Source of the DNA: Bufo bufo
Lineage: Eukaryota; Chordata; Amphibia; Anura; Bufonidae
DNA: 64,000 nt
Direction of reading: 5' to 3'
NCBI RefSeq assembly: GCF_905171765.1
Contig: NC_053390.1
Coordinates: forward strand, 303,932,622-303,996,621
Shown here: one piece after another, positions 22,936 to 32,668 of the stretch
How the letters are laid out: every line of letters starts with the position of its first letter
Numbering within the stretch: the first letter of the stretch is position 1
The notes under the pieces: model-generated
What the model was told of the DNA's origin: nothing
The model's input: the letters and a program-made list of their open reading frames with translations, nothing else
Database searches by the model: none
Program-made: the position numbers and the translations under genes

Positions 22936-23546
22936 TTGGGCTCAAGGGGGAAGGGGGCCCGGTTGTAGAGTAAAGGCTCTGCCCTCTAATTATACCATCT
23001 GGGCTTGCATCTCGAGTCCCTATTACTGGATGGGGCCTGCCTTATGGCTCCCAGCTACCCTGCCTGCAGGTCCTAATGAGTGTTCTTTCTTCTCTACTCT
23101 CTGCTGGGTTGGCCAATGAGCATAAGCAGTGCTAGCAGAGCCTGCTGTTTGTTGGCTGGCCTAGCACCCAGCAGAGAAATTTTAGTTACCTGCATTTATC
23201 TGCGAGCATGGGGCAAATAACTGAGGCAGTAGCTGTGCTCTAATGATGATGCACTCTAGCCTAGGCCATCCAGGCACCAGGCAGCTCCTCCACAAGTAAG
23301 TGCAGAGCCTGCACTTGATCTTTAGCTAAATGTATCGCCCGCTCTTCATCAGCCCCTCATTTTAAACTGCGGGCCAGTGAGTGATGACTTCACCATGACC
23401 CGTGACACTACAAGGAGTAACAGCCCTGGTCTGCTTGCTGAAGTCTCTACTGCCATCTGACAGTCCTTAGCTGATCAGGTTATCCCCTGCTATTCAAGGT
23501 TATCCAGCATGTATGCTTGCAAATACTTTGTAGACAATAGGTACAG

Positions 23547-23574
<28 letters not shown>
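23547..23574. repeat. (TA)n microsatellite at Tc1 copy 1 left end
   Basis: An alternating TA run directly abuts the transposon end, consistent with repeat growth at a TA target. A similar run lies at 30,393-30,415. Confidence 0.9.
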
Positions 23575-23577
<3 letters not shown>

Positions 23578-24618
23578 TCACCTAAAGAATTATTAGGAAC
23601 ACCATACTAATACGGTGTTGGACCCCCTTTTGCCTTCAGAACTGCCTTAATTCTACGTGGCATTGATTCAACAAGGTGCTGATAGCATTCTTTAAAAATG
23701 TTGGCCCATATTGATAGGATAGCATCTTGCAGTTGATGGAGATTTAAGGGATGCACATCCAGGGCACGAAGCTCCCGTTCCACCACATCCCAAAGATGCT
23801 CTATTGGGTTGAGATCTGGTGACTGTGGGGGCCATTTTTTGTACAGTGAACTCATTTTCATGTTCAAGAAACCAATTTGAAATGATTCGAGCTTTGTGAC
23901 ATGGTGCATTATCCTGCTGGAAGTAGCCATCAGAGGATGGATACATGTTCTCATTCTGTTTACGCCAAATTCGGACTCTACCATTTAAATGTCTCAACAG
24001 AAATAGAGACTCATCAGACCAGGCAACATTTTTCCAGTCTTCAACAGTCTAATTTTGGTGAGCTCGTGCAAATTGTAGCCTCTTTTTCCTATTTGTAGTG
24101 GAGATGAGTGGTACCCGGTGGGATCTTCTGCTGTTGTAGCCCATCCCCCTCAAGGTTGTGCGTGTTGTGGCTTCACAAATGCTTTGCTGCATACCTCGGT
24201 TGTAACGAGTGGTTATTTCAGTCAACGTTGCTCTTCTATCAGCTTGAATCAGTCGGCCCATTCTCCTCTAGCATCCACAAGGCATTTTTGCCCACAGGAC
24301 TGCGGCATACTGGATGTTTTTCCCTTTTCACACCATTCTTTGTAAACCCTAGAAATGGTTGTGCATGAAAATCCCAGTAACTGAGCAGATTGTGAAATAC
24401 TCAGACCGGCCCATCTGGCACCAACAACCATGCCACGCTCAAAATTGCTTAAATCACCTTTCTTTCCCATTCTGACATTCAGTTTGGAGTTCAGGAGATT
24501 GTCTTGACCAGGACCACACCCCTAAATGCATTGAAGCAACTGCCATGTGGTTGGTTGACTAGATAATTGCATTAATGAGAAATAGAACAGGTGTTCCTAA
24601 TAATTCTTTAGGTGAGTG
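23575..24618 (-). mobile_element. Tc1/mariner transposon, copy 1
   Basis: The 1,044-bp element has inverted ends CACTCACCTAAAGAATTATT and its complement, flanked by TA. It encodes a broken transposase on the minus strand. It is nearly identical to 30,416-31,466 except for a 7-bp deletion (gacctct) near 24,268, and it shares that copy's other defects, so they are duplicates of one insertion. Confidence 0.93.
23607..24470 (-). pseudogene. Tc1-type transposase, broken
   Basis: Begins MGKKGDLSNFERGMVVG with a paired helix-turn-helix typical of Tc1 transposases. Catalytic-domain motifs WSDES, FQQDNAPCH and SPDLNPIEHLW are all present but in different frames. Breaks are the 7-bp deletion near 24,268, a stop just before the TVEDW stretch near 24,050, and an A-run frameshift near 23,840. 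No functional protein is expected. Confidence 0.92.
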
Positions 24619-24861
24619 TATATATATATACTGCATATACATCTGTGTCTATTTTTTGGCCAAGGCAGGAGAAGTAGCCATGGCATAAGACAACCTCTTT
24701 AACAGTGTGTGTATATACTTTATATATCTATATATATTTATATAAGCTTGGGTCAGTTGGTCTGCGTTCAGGTCAGGATTCTTCGCTGTAACAGAAGCAA
24801 AAACCTGTCCATAAAATGCAGTAAACTTATTTCTGGTACCATATTTATGTACTACATTTGA
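24619..24861. other. Spacer between Tc1 and DIRS-A
   Basis: AT-rich, with dinucleotide runs; no gene. The identical spacer lies at 31,467-31,708. Confidence 0.6.
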
Positions 24862-25821
24862 TTTTACTACATGACAGGAGGCTTCATATTTTGCATTAAA
24901 CTCTCTTTACTTACTCCACATAGCAGTAAAGAAACAGTTAAAACAGTAACCAATCAAAATGCAATGGGAGGTATCGTATGCTCAGCCGTGAAACTCCTCC
25001 TCCTCTTTCTTTACTGATCCATCAAGCAGACAGGTCAGAGTTTTCGGCTCTTCCCTTATAAGGTTTTGGGATACGTACTTTCCATTTTGGGGCTTTGTTT
25101 TCTACCCTTATGGTAGTGTTTAATGTCTACTACCCTATTTGGGGGGGTTTGTGTCTCCGGTGAAGTATTTTTTCCTCAGCAGGTCTCCCGTTCCTGTTTG
25201 GCCTTCCCCCCCCCGTCACCTTTACCTCACGCCTTTTTGGCGGTGTTGGTGGTCGGTCTTTTCCCTTCCCTGGGGTAACGTTCACCCCGTCTGCGCATCG
25301 CTTCGCGGGTTTTCGCCGCGCTACCTCTGCTGCCGCTCGCGGGATCTTCTCTCCTGCTGGCGTCTGCGGCGGCCGTCGCGATCGCGTCTCGCGAGATCTG
25401 TGGCCGCCATCTTGGATATCCGGGATTCCATTTGCGCCGCGCTCGGCTCTGTGGTAAGTTCCTGACAACCCTGTCCTTTTACTTTTGCGTTTGCGCTCCG
25501 TGTCAGAGCCCTCACTGTGTCTCTCTCCTCCTTCACAGCTCGGACCGGATAAGCCTGTCAGGCGATCAGGCAGGGGTCTCCAGTTCAGTGGCCGTTTGTC
25601 CAGGCCTCATCACTGCAGGGTCGTTCCCTGGGCTTCGGGGTGTCGCCCCTATCTTGCTGCTGCTGCAGAGGTGTGAGACATACATCCTCTTTCCCTGGGT
25701 GCTGCCCAGCGGCTGAAATCCCAATACACCCTGCTGGGGTTATAGGTACTGCTGGTACCATCTCTATATATATTTATACTGTCCTGGCCGCCCTGCCCTG
25801 TGCCAAGTGTGCTGTTGGGCA

Positions 25822-28800
25822 ATGGACCAGAACGCTGCACAGCTTCAGGCCATGATTAATGAGGCAGTTGCTGCCTCGATGGAGAAGGCTTTCTCCAGGA
25901 TTATGACGGCGGCTGGTGGGCCAGATGACCCCACTGAGGTCCAGCACCAGGACTACGATTCCGAGGCTTCGGAGTCACAGGCTCGTGCCGACACTCGGCC
26001 ACTAAAACGCCACTGGAAAGGCGAGAAGGGCTCCGCCAACCCGGACAGGGGCAAGGTCCCCGCCAAGCGCGACAAACCGACTCCTCCCGCTCCCTCGCCT
26101 GGACACCACTACTCCTCGGACGAAGAGGATAAGCTATCTCCCTCCATGAATATTCTGGACTCGTGGCAGGCCGCGGACTCCGACGCTCCGGAGGAAGCCT
26201 GGGGCTCGGATGACGGCGCATTCTCCGGTGACCGAGGGGGCACCTTTCTCGAAACCGCCCAGCTACCCGACGACCCGCTGGAGGATGGGGAAACCATCCT
26301 GGACCCCTCCGGCCAACGTCTCTTCGACCCGAGAAACATCCGCCACCCACGTTCAGGGGACTGGACGCCTCTGGATCACCTCGCAAAGTTTATGCACCTA
26401 TGGCTACGCAAGCCTATGGACAAAACGGTTCGCAACCGTTTGCGCTCTGAGTGCCCTCGCCCTTCGCTACCCGACTTCGTGGCGCAAACTCCGGAGTTCG
26501 ACCAGATCATGACCACCTTTATGTCTAGGGGTGGTCGTGACCCCCGCAAAGGGGTTGAGAGGGCATTCCATGGCGTACAGGATAAGTTGCTGGACTCCAT
26601 CGGACCACTTTCCCGTATCTTGTACTTGGCGGATGATGCCCTAGCGCGATCGGAGGAGTTCGACGCTAATATGGTTCGTGAATGGGCTCACGACATTAGA
26701 GAATGGGCACAACGGTGCTTCTGTTTTGTGGGCAACGCCAACGTAGCCCTCTCTTCTGAGAGGAGGAAGGCAGCATTACTCCGTCCGGACGGAAAATTGG
26801 TGGAATTGGGCACCAAAGCACTAGGGCCACTGGCACAGGGTAAGCTCTTCGGTGAGACTTTTCTGAAGGAGCTCAACAGGCATGTGAATGTCTTTACGTC
26901 GCTTAACAAAGTGCAGACCTCCATGAAGCGGGTCTTCCGAGGCAACCCCCAAAGGGGTGTTTTTGGCAGGGCTGGCCGCCACAGGGGCCGAGCAGCCAGC
27001 CGATTATGGCCTTCTGGCCCCAGTTCTCAGAGACCTCAACCGTTCTACCCAGAAGCGGGCTATAGACAGCCTTTCTCCTTCACAAGAGGTGCCGACAGAG
27101 GTCGTGGATCACGTGCCTGGGGCAGGGCTCGCTTCAACTCCACCGGTAAGTCGTCACGTGGTGCAGGTACCCCTTCTCACTCATACAGCAGGTCGTATTT
27201 CCCTTTGTTTTCAGAACTGGGCAGCTATATCGTCGGACGCATGGATCCTCCAGACGGTGCGGGGCTACGTCATAGATTTCGAGGACCTTCCGGACCAGTC
27301 GATCCAGCCGCACCCTTTCGTCTGCTCCGCAGAGGACGGCAGGTTGATCGAGAACGAGCAACTAGAGCTCCACTCCAAAGGTGCGGTGGAGCCCGCGCAC
27401 GATCAGGGGGGCTTTTTCAGCAACATTTTCCTGGTGAAGAAGAAGACCGGGGATTTCCGACCAGTCATAAATTTAAGAAGGCTCAACGCCTACGTTCGGT
27501 ACAGGCACTTCAAGATGGAGGGCATACACCTTCTGAGGGACCTCCTTCGAGACGGAGATTGGTTCACGAGACTGGACCTCAAGGACGCGTACTTGTCGGT
27601 TCCGGTCCATTCGACCTGCCGGCGTTTCCTCAGATTCCTGTGGCAAGGCCTTCCGTGGCAGTTCACGTGCCTCCCTTTCGGCCTCAGTTCAGCCCCGTGG
27701 TGTTTCACCAAGTTGCTGAAGCCTGTGGTCACACATCTTCGTGCTCGAGGGATTCGTTGCATTATATACCTGGACGACCTGCTTCTGTTTTGCGACGACA
27801 GGTCCGGACTGACTCGGCACACACGCTTTACCGTGGATTTCCTGACCTCACTGGGGTTCGTGGTGAACTTCCTGAAGTCGGAATTGTCCCCGACTCAGAC
27901 CGTGCAGTGTCTGGGTTTCGAAATAGACTCCAGGTCCAGCACGCTACGCTTACCAGCGACAAAGATCGCGGCTATCAAGAAGGAACTACGCAGAGTCATC
28001 CGCTGCTTCTCCATCCCGCTCCGTACTCTGGCTCGGATTGTAGGTCTACTGTCCGCTTCCATTCAGGCCATATTCCCGGGACCGCTCCACTACAGAGCGA
28101 TGCAAAGTCTGAAGACCTCTTTCTCCACCGGAATCCTTCCTACGATCAATCGATCACGATAACGGAAGAGGTCAGGGAGGAATTCAGATGGTGGCTCGAC
28201 AGCATGGAGGCTTGGAACGGCCGAGCCATCTTCGGGAGCTCTCCCGACGTCGTTTTGGAGTCGGACGCCAGCCTTTGGGGCTGGGGCGCGACGGACGGAG
28301 GCAGGTCAACAGGAGGCACCTGGACCTCTCAGGAGAGTCTTCTCCACATCAACTGCCTGGAACTGCTGGCGGGGTCTTTCGCTATCCGCAGTCTGGCGAA
28401 GGACAGGTCACACTGCTGTATTCTCCTGCGGATGGACAACGTCTCGGCGGTCCGCTATATCAACCGCCTTGGCGGAGCCCGGTCCCGACTACTATCGGAG
28501 GCGACGAAGGAGATCTTCGATTTCTGCCTTCCCCGCAATATTTCGCTCATGGCGGAATATCTTCCGGGGGAAACGAATCTGACGGCGGACTGGTTCTCGC
28601 GTCACTGGAGAGACAGCAGCGACTGGAGACTGGATCCTCAGGTCTTCCAACGGCTCTCGGTCAGGAGGGGCCCTTTCCGACTGGACCTGTTCGCTTCCCG
28701 CAACAACAGGCAGACTCCGGCCTACTTCAGCTGGCTGCCGGATCCGGAGAGTTTAGTGGCGGACGCGTTTCTCCAACAGTGGCCAGCCGAGGGAGTGTAC

Positions 28801-29196
28801 GCTTTTCCCCCTTTCACCATGATTGCACGGACAATTCAATACCTGAGGAATCAACGCATTTCTCTCCTGCTCGTCGCTCCACTTTGGCGGGGTCAACCGT
28901 GGTTCCCGGACCTCCTGGCGCTCTCCTACATCGATCCGTTGCTCCTACCGTCTTTCCCGATGCTCCTCACGGACCCGAAAGGGAATCCGCACCCCCTGGT
29001 ACTCGAGGGCCGTCTCCTTCTGGTGGCTTGGGCTCTTTCCGGGGAGCCTGGCAGACCAGCGACTTATCGCAGGCGGCTAGGGACCTCATATGGGACTCCT
29101 GGGCACCTGGAACTAGAAGATGTTACTTATCAGCTTGGGATTCCTGATCCTCTTGGTGCAGTGAACGGGACTTCGATCCATTTACGGCACCTGTGA
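25822..29196 (+). CDS. DIRS-A Gag in the N-terminal part; RNase H and methyltransferase-like region in the C-terminal part
   Basis: This single frame runs 1,124 codons from ATG at 25,822. The first ~400 residues are Gag-like (helical MDQNAAQLQAMINEAVAA start, then charged disordered segments and a structured region). The middle stretch overlaps the true reverse-transcriptase frame and has low-complexity Arg/Gly-rich sequence, so is probably not meaningful. From about 28,163 the frame carries RNase H (ESDASLWGWGAT; LLRMDNVSAVRYINR) and then the DIRS methyltransferase-like segment (DLFASRNN, YAFPPF). The RNase H should follow the reverse transcriptase in one frame, so an indel near 28,110-28,160 has probably separated them. 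Confidence 0.75.
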   Translation: MDQNAAQLQAMINEAVAASMEKAFSRIMTAAGGPDDPTEVQHQDYDSEASESQARADTRPLKRHWKGEKGSANPDRGKVPAKRDKPTPPAPSPGHHYSSDEEDKLSPSMNILDSWQAADSDAPEEAWGSDDGAFSGDRGGTFLETAQLPDDPLEDGETILDPSGQRLFDPRNIRHPRSGDWTPLDHLAKFMHLWLRKPMDKTVRNRLRSECPRPSLPDFVAQTPEFDQIMTTFMSRGGRDPRKGVERAFHGVQDKLLDSIGPLSRILYLADDALARSEEFDANMVREWAHDIREWAQRCFCFVGNANVALSSERRKAALLRPDGKLVELGTKALGPLAQGKLFGETFLKELNRHVNVFTSLNKVQTSMKRVFRGNPQRGVFGRAGRHRGRAASRLWPSGPSSQRPQPFYPEAGYRQPFSFTRGADRGRGSRAWGRARFNSTGKSSRGAGTPSHSYSRSYFPLFSELGSYIVGRMDPPDGAGLRHRFRGPSGPVDPAAPFRLLRRGRQVDRERATRAPLQRCGGARARSGGLFQQHFPGEEEDRGFPTSHKFKKAQRLRSVQALQDGGHTPSEGPPSRRRLVHETGPQGRVLVGSGPFDLPAFPQIPVARPSVAVHVPPFRPQFSPVVFHQVAEACGHTSSCSRDSLHYIPGRPASVLRRQVRTDSAHTLYRGFPDLTGVRGELPEVGIVPDSDRAVSGFRNRLQVQHATLTSDKDRGYQEGTTQSHPLLLHPAPYSGSDCRSTVRFHSGHIPGTAPLQSDAKSEDLFLHRNPSYDQSITITEEVREEFRWWLDSMEAWNGRAIFGSSPDVVLESDASLWGWGATDGGRSTGGTWTSQESLLHINCLELLAGSFAIRSLAKDRSHCCILLRMDNVSAVRYINRLGGARSRLLSEATKEIFDFCLPRNISLMAEYLPGETNLTADWFSRHWRDSSDWRLDPQVFQRLSVRRGPFRLDLFASRNNRQTPAYFSWLPDPESLVADAFLQQWPAEGVYAFPPFTMIARTIQYLRNQRISLLLVAPLWRGQPWFPDLLALSYIDPLLLPSFPMLLTDPKGNPHPLVLEGRLLLVAWALSGEPGRPATYRRRLGTSYGTPGHLELEDVTYQLGIPDPLGAVNGTSIHLRHL
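26957..28162 (+). CDS. DIRS-A reverse transcriptase frame
   Basis: The frame is +1 relative to Gag and overlaps it. Visible motifs are FLVKKKTGDFRPVINLRRLN, TRLDLKDAYLSVPV, LPFGLSSAPW and the active site YLDD at residues 271-274. It copies the element RNA in Gag particles. The ATG at the start is nominal; expression by frame overlap is typical of DIRS elements. It ends at 28,162, just before the RNase H region continues in the other frame. Confidence 0.88.
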   Translation: MFLAGLAATGAEQPADYGLLAPVLRDLNRSTQKRAIDSLSPSQEVPTEVVDHVPGAGLASTPPVSRHVVQVPLLTHTAGRISLCFQNWAAISSDAWILQTVRGYVIDFEDLPDQSIQPHPFVCSAEDGRLIENEQLELHSKGAVEPAHDQGGFFSNIFLVKKKTGDFRPVINLRRLNAYVRYRHFKMEGIHLLRDLLRDGDWFTRLDLKDAYLSVPVHSTCRRFLRFLWQGLPWQFTCLPFGLSSAPWCFTKLLKPVVTHLRARGIRCIIYLDDLLLFCDDRSGLTRHTRFTVDFLTSLGFVVNFLKSELSPTQTVQCLGFEIDSRSSTLRLPATKIAAIKKELRRVIRCFSIPLRTLARIVGLLSASIQAIFPGPLHYRAMQSLKTSFSTGILPTINRSR

Positions 29197-29978
29197 CCGC
29201 CATATTGAATTTTCTGTCCCATTTGTTCTCTTTGGGTCGCTCCTATCGTTCTCTCAACGTGGTGCGTTCCGCTATTTCGGCGGCTCACGTTCCCTCTCTG
29301 GGGATCCCAATTGGGAGGGATCCACTGGTTTGCCGTCTACTTCGTGGTATACGGTTGCAGAGACCACCGGGTCCCAGATATTCTCGTCTCTGGGATGTGG
29401 ATTTAGTCCTTCAGTTTCTGAGAGATTGGCCGTCTAATACCTACCTCTCTCTGAGGCAGCTGTCGGCCAAGTTGACTCTGTTGCTTTGCCTCGTTTCCTT
29501 CCGTCGGGTTTCGGACGTACGGGCTTTCGACGTCGACGCTTTTTCGGTCTCTCCGGAGGGAGTTACCTTTCGGGTGTCTAGACGTACCAAGTCTGACTCT
29601 ACGTCGGTTTTTTATCCTTTCTTTGCCTCTGAACCGCAACTTTGTGTCGTTTCTACCCTCAGTCGGTACGTAGAGGTCACGTCCGCGCTTCGGGTCACTG
29701 CCTCAGGACAACTTTTGGTGTCCTACGTTAGGCCTCACGTTCCCGTCTCGACTACTACACTCGCCAGATGGATACGGTGGCTTCTGTCTCTGGCGGGGGT
29801 GGACCCCTGTTTTGGGGCACATTCGGTTCGTGGGGCGGCTGCTTCATCGGCCTTCTCGGCGGGCGCTTCTCTAACGGACATCCTTCATTCAGCGGACTGG
29901 TCGAGGGAGTCTACCTTCCGGACGTTCTACTTCCGCCCGAGCACGGGGGCGGCTATGTGTCTTGTGAATCAGCGTTAA
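29193..29978 (+). CDS. DIRS-A tyrosine recombinase
   Basis: Integrates the circular DNA form by site-specific recombination in place of an integrase. The 261-codon open frame contains the catalytic pattern: Arg in SFRRVSDVR, HSVRG (HxxR box), and a C-terminal Tyr in TFRTFYFRP. There is no ATG at the frame start; the N-terminal SAM-like part begins upstream in another frame (WAPGTRRCYLSAWDS near 29,100), where a short insertion near 29,145 introduces a stop. It may therefore be N-terminally broken. Confidence 0.85.
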   Translation: MTAILNFLSHLFSLGRSYRSLNVVRSAISAAHVPSLGIPIGRDPLVCRLLRGIRLQRPPGPRYSRLWDVDLVLQFLRDWPSNTYLSLRQLSAKLTLLLCLVSFRRVSDVRAFDVDAFSVSPEGVTFRVSRRTKSDSTSVFYPFFASEPQLCVVSTLSRYVEVTSALRVTASGQLLVSYVRPHVPVSTTTLARWIRWLLSLAGVDPCFGAHSVRGAAASSAFSAGASLTDILHSADWSRESTFRTFYFRPSTGAAMCLVNQR

Positions 29979-29979
29979 A

Positions 29980-30085
29980 AATGCAAAATATGAAGCCTCC
30001 TGTCATGTAGTAAAATTGAAGATTATGCTAACGTTAGTGTACTTATAATCTTGATTTTAGTAATGACAGGAGGCGAGTATTTTCC
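29980..30085. repeat. DIRS-A internal complementary region
   Basis: Contains 'gcctcctgtcatgtagtaaaa', complementary to the element's left end, directly joined to sequence complementary to the right end (compare 35,235-35,295). It templates completion of DIRS circles. Confidence 0.85.
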
Positions 30086-30392
30086 CACCTCTTTCCCACC
30101 CTTGGTAAGTGCTTGTGGGTAAGTATATGGTTTCCTTCACTTTCGGGTTGGAGGTTCGGCTGTATTGCATTTTAGCAGGCAAGATTCATTTAACTGTGAT
30201 GTCATTTGCTGTCGTGATGTGTGGGTCGTTCCTGCAAGCAGGTTCAGATTCGGTTCCTAACCCGTTTCACGTTGTTTTTCAGTGTAAATCCTCGGGGTTA
30301 CCGGCTCGGATTCAGGGAGTTTCTTCGTGTGGATCGGCCTTCGTCTCCTGGAGATCTCGGTGCGGGCAAAGGGCTTTTTGATACCGGTTACA
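30086..30392. other. DIRS-A 3' non-coding segment
   Basis: No convincing protein. It matches 34,687-34,995 of DIRS-B and ends at 'ggttacagt', where the Tc1 copy 2 block begins. Confidence 0.7.
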
Positions 30393-30415
30393 GTATATAT
30401 ATATATATATATATA

Positions 30416-31466
30416 CACTCACCTAAAGAATTATTAGGAACACCATACTAATACGGTGTTGGACCCCCTTTTGCCTTCAGAACTGCCTTAATTCTACGTG
30501 GCATTGATTCAACAAGGTGCTGATAGCATTCTTTAAAAATGTTGGCCCATATTGATAGGATAGCATCTTGCAGTTGATGGAGATTTAAGGGATGCACATC
30601 CAGGGCACGAAGCTCCCGTTCCACCACATCCCAAAGATGCTCTATTGGGTTGAGATCTGGTGACTGTGGGGGCCATTTTTTGTACAGTGAACTCATTTTC
30701 ATGTTCAAGAAACCAATTTGAAATGATTCGAGCTTTGTGACATGGTGCATTATCCTGCTGGAAGTAGCCATCAGAGGATGGATACATGTTCTCATTCTGT
30801 TTACGCCAAATTCGGACTCTACCATTTAAATGTCTCAACAGAAATAGAGACTCATCAGACCAGGCAACATTTTTCCAGTCTTCAACAGTCTAATTTTGGT
30901 GAGCTCGTGCAAATTGTAGCCTCTTTTTCCTATTTGTAGTGGAGATGAGTGGTACCCGGTGGGATCTTCTGCTGTTGTAGCCCATCCCCCTCAAGGTTGT
31001 GCGTGTTGTGGCTTCACAAATGCTTTGCTGCATACCTCGGTTGTAACGAGTGGTTATTTCAGTCAACGTTGCTCTTCTATCAGCTTGAATCAGTCGGCCC
31101 ATTCTCCTCTGACCTCTAGCATCCACAAGGCATTTTTGCCCACAGGACTGCGGCATACTGGATGTTTTTCCCTTTTCACACCATTCTTTGTAAACCCTAG
31201 AAATGGTTGTGCGTGAAAATCCCAGTAACTGAGCAGATTGTGAAATACTCAGACCGGCCCATCTGGCACCAACAACCATGCCACGCTCAAAATTGCTTAA
31301 ATCACCTTTCTTTCCCATTCTGACATTCAGTTTGGAGTTCAGGAGATTGTCTTGACCAGGACCACACCCCTAAATGCATTGAAGCAACTGCCATGTGGTT
31401 GGTTGACTAGATAATTGCATTAATGAGAAATAGAACAGGTGTTCCTAATAATTCTTTAGGTGAGTG
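30416..31466 (-). mobile_element. Tc1/mariner transposon, copy 2
   Basis: The 1,051-bp twin of 23,575-24,618, with the same ends and TA flanks. It retains the 7 bp lost in copy 1. Confidence 0.93.
30448..31318 (-). pseudogene. Tc1-type transposase, broken (copy 2)
   Basis: The DNA-binding half (30,890-31,318) is intact for 142 codons, from MGKKGDLSNFERG to AHQN, then meets the stop shared with copy 1. The catalytic half follows with WSDES, QQDNAPCH and NPIEHLW, split by the shared A-run frameshift near 30,690. Confidence 0.92.
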
Positions 31467-32668
31467 TATATATATATACTGCATATACATCTGTGTCTAT
31501 TTTTTGGCCAAGGCAGGAGAAGTAGCCATGGCATAAGACAACCTCTTTAACAGTGTGTGTATATACTTTATATATCTATATATATTTATATAAGCTTGGG
31601 TCAGTTGGTCTGCGTTCAGGTCAGGATTCTTCGCTGTAACAGAAGCAAAAACCTGTCCATAAAATGCAGTAAACTTATTTCTGGTACCATATTTATGTAC
31701 TACATTTGATTTTACTACATGACAGGAGGCTTCATATTTTGCATTAAACTCTCTTTACTTACTCCACATAGCAGTAAAGAAACAGTTAAAACAGTAACCA
31801 ATCAAAATGCAATGGGAGGTATCGTATGCTCAGCCGTGAAACTCCTCCTCCTCTTTCTTTACTGATCCATCAAGCAGACAGGTCAGAGTTTTCGGCTCTT
31901 CCCTTATAAGGTTTTGGGATACGTACTTTCCATTTTGGGGCTTTGTTTTCTACCCTTATGGTAGTGTTTAATGTCTACTACCCTATTTGGGGGGGTTTGT
32001 GTCTCCGGTGAAGTATTTTTTCCTCAGCAGGTCTCCCGTTCCTGTTTGGCCTTCCCCCCCCGTCACCTTTACCTCACGCCTTTTTGGCGGTGTTGGTGGT
32101 CGGTCTTTTCCCTTCCCTGGGGTAACGTTCACCCCGTCTGCGCATCGCTTCGCAGGTTTTCGCCGCGCTACCTCTGCTGCCGCTCGCGGGATCTTCTCTC
32201 CTGCTGGCGTCTGCGGCGGCCGTCGCGATCGCGTCTCGCGAGATCTGTGGCCGCCATCTTGGATATCCGGGATTCCATTTGCGCCGCGCTCGGCTCTGTG
32301 GTAAGTTCCTGACAACCCTGTCCTTTTACTTTTGCGTTTGCGCTCCGTGTCAGAGCCCTCACTGTGTCTCTCTCCTCCTTCACAGCTCGGACCGGATAAG
32401 CCTGTCAGGCGATCAGGCAGGGGTCTCCAGTTCAGTGGCCGTTTGTCCAGGCCTCATCACTGCAGGGTCGTTCCCTGGGCTTCGGGGTGTCGCCCCTATC
32501 TTGCTGCTGCTGCAGAGGTGTGAGACATACATCCTCTTTCCCTGGGTGCTGCCCAGCGGCTGAAATCCCAATACACCCTGCTGGGGTTATAGGTACTGCT
32601 GGTACCATCTCTATATATATTTATACTGTCCTGGCCGCCCTGCCCTGTGCCAAGTGTGCTGTTGGGCA

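Larger units (their letters stand above)
12140..23470. repeat. Segmental duplication, copy B, expanded by insertions
   Basis: The backbone is 12,140-13,416, 19,373-20,210 and 22,424-23,470, colinear with 430-3,210. The E-box cluster is at about 12,745-12,940, with seven exact GTCACATGAC/GTCATGTGAC sites, and the ~31-bp minisatellite at 13,050-13,285. The interruptions are an L1 (13,417-19,356), an hAT fragment (about 19,480-19,905) and a Harbinger-like foldback (20,211-22,423). Those insertions postdate the duplication, or at least were absent from copy A. Confidence 0.85.
24862..30390 (+). mobile_element. DIRS-type tyrosine-recombinase retrotransposon A (right end missing)
   Basis: The left inverted terminal repeat lies at about 24,862-25,015. 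Coding order is Gag, reverse transcriptase, RNase H/methyltransferase-like, tyrosine recombinase. The internal complementary region at 29,980-30,080 joins sequence complementary to both element ends, the hallmark of DIRS circular intermediates. The right terminal repeat is absent because the duplication breakpoint at about 30,391 cuts it off. The same internal region and a right end at 35,107-35,295 are found in DIRS-B. Confidence 0.92.

Noticed and set aside
28188..29147. 319-codon third-frame open reading frame in DIRS-A
   Set aside because: Mostly a shadow of the RNase H/methyltransferase frame; only its last part (near 29,100) resembles the recombinase N terminus.
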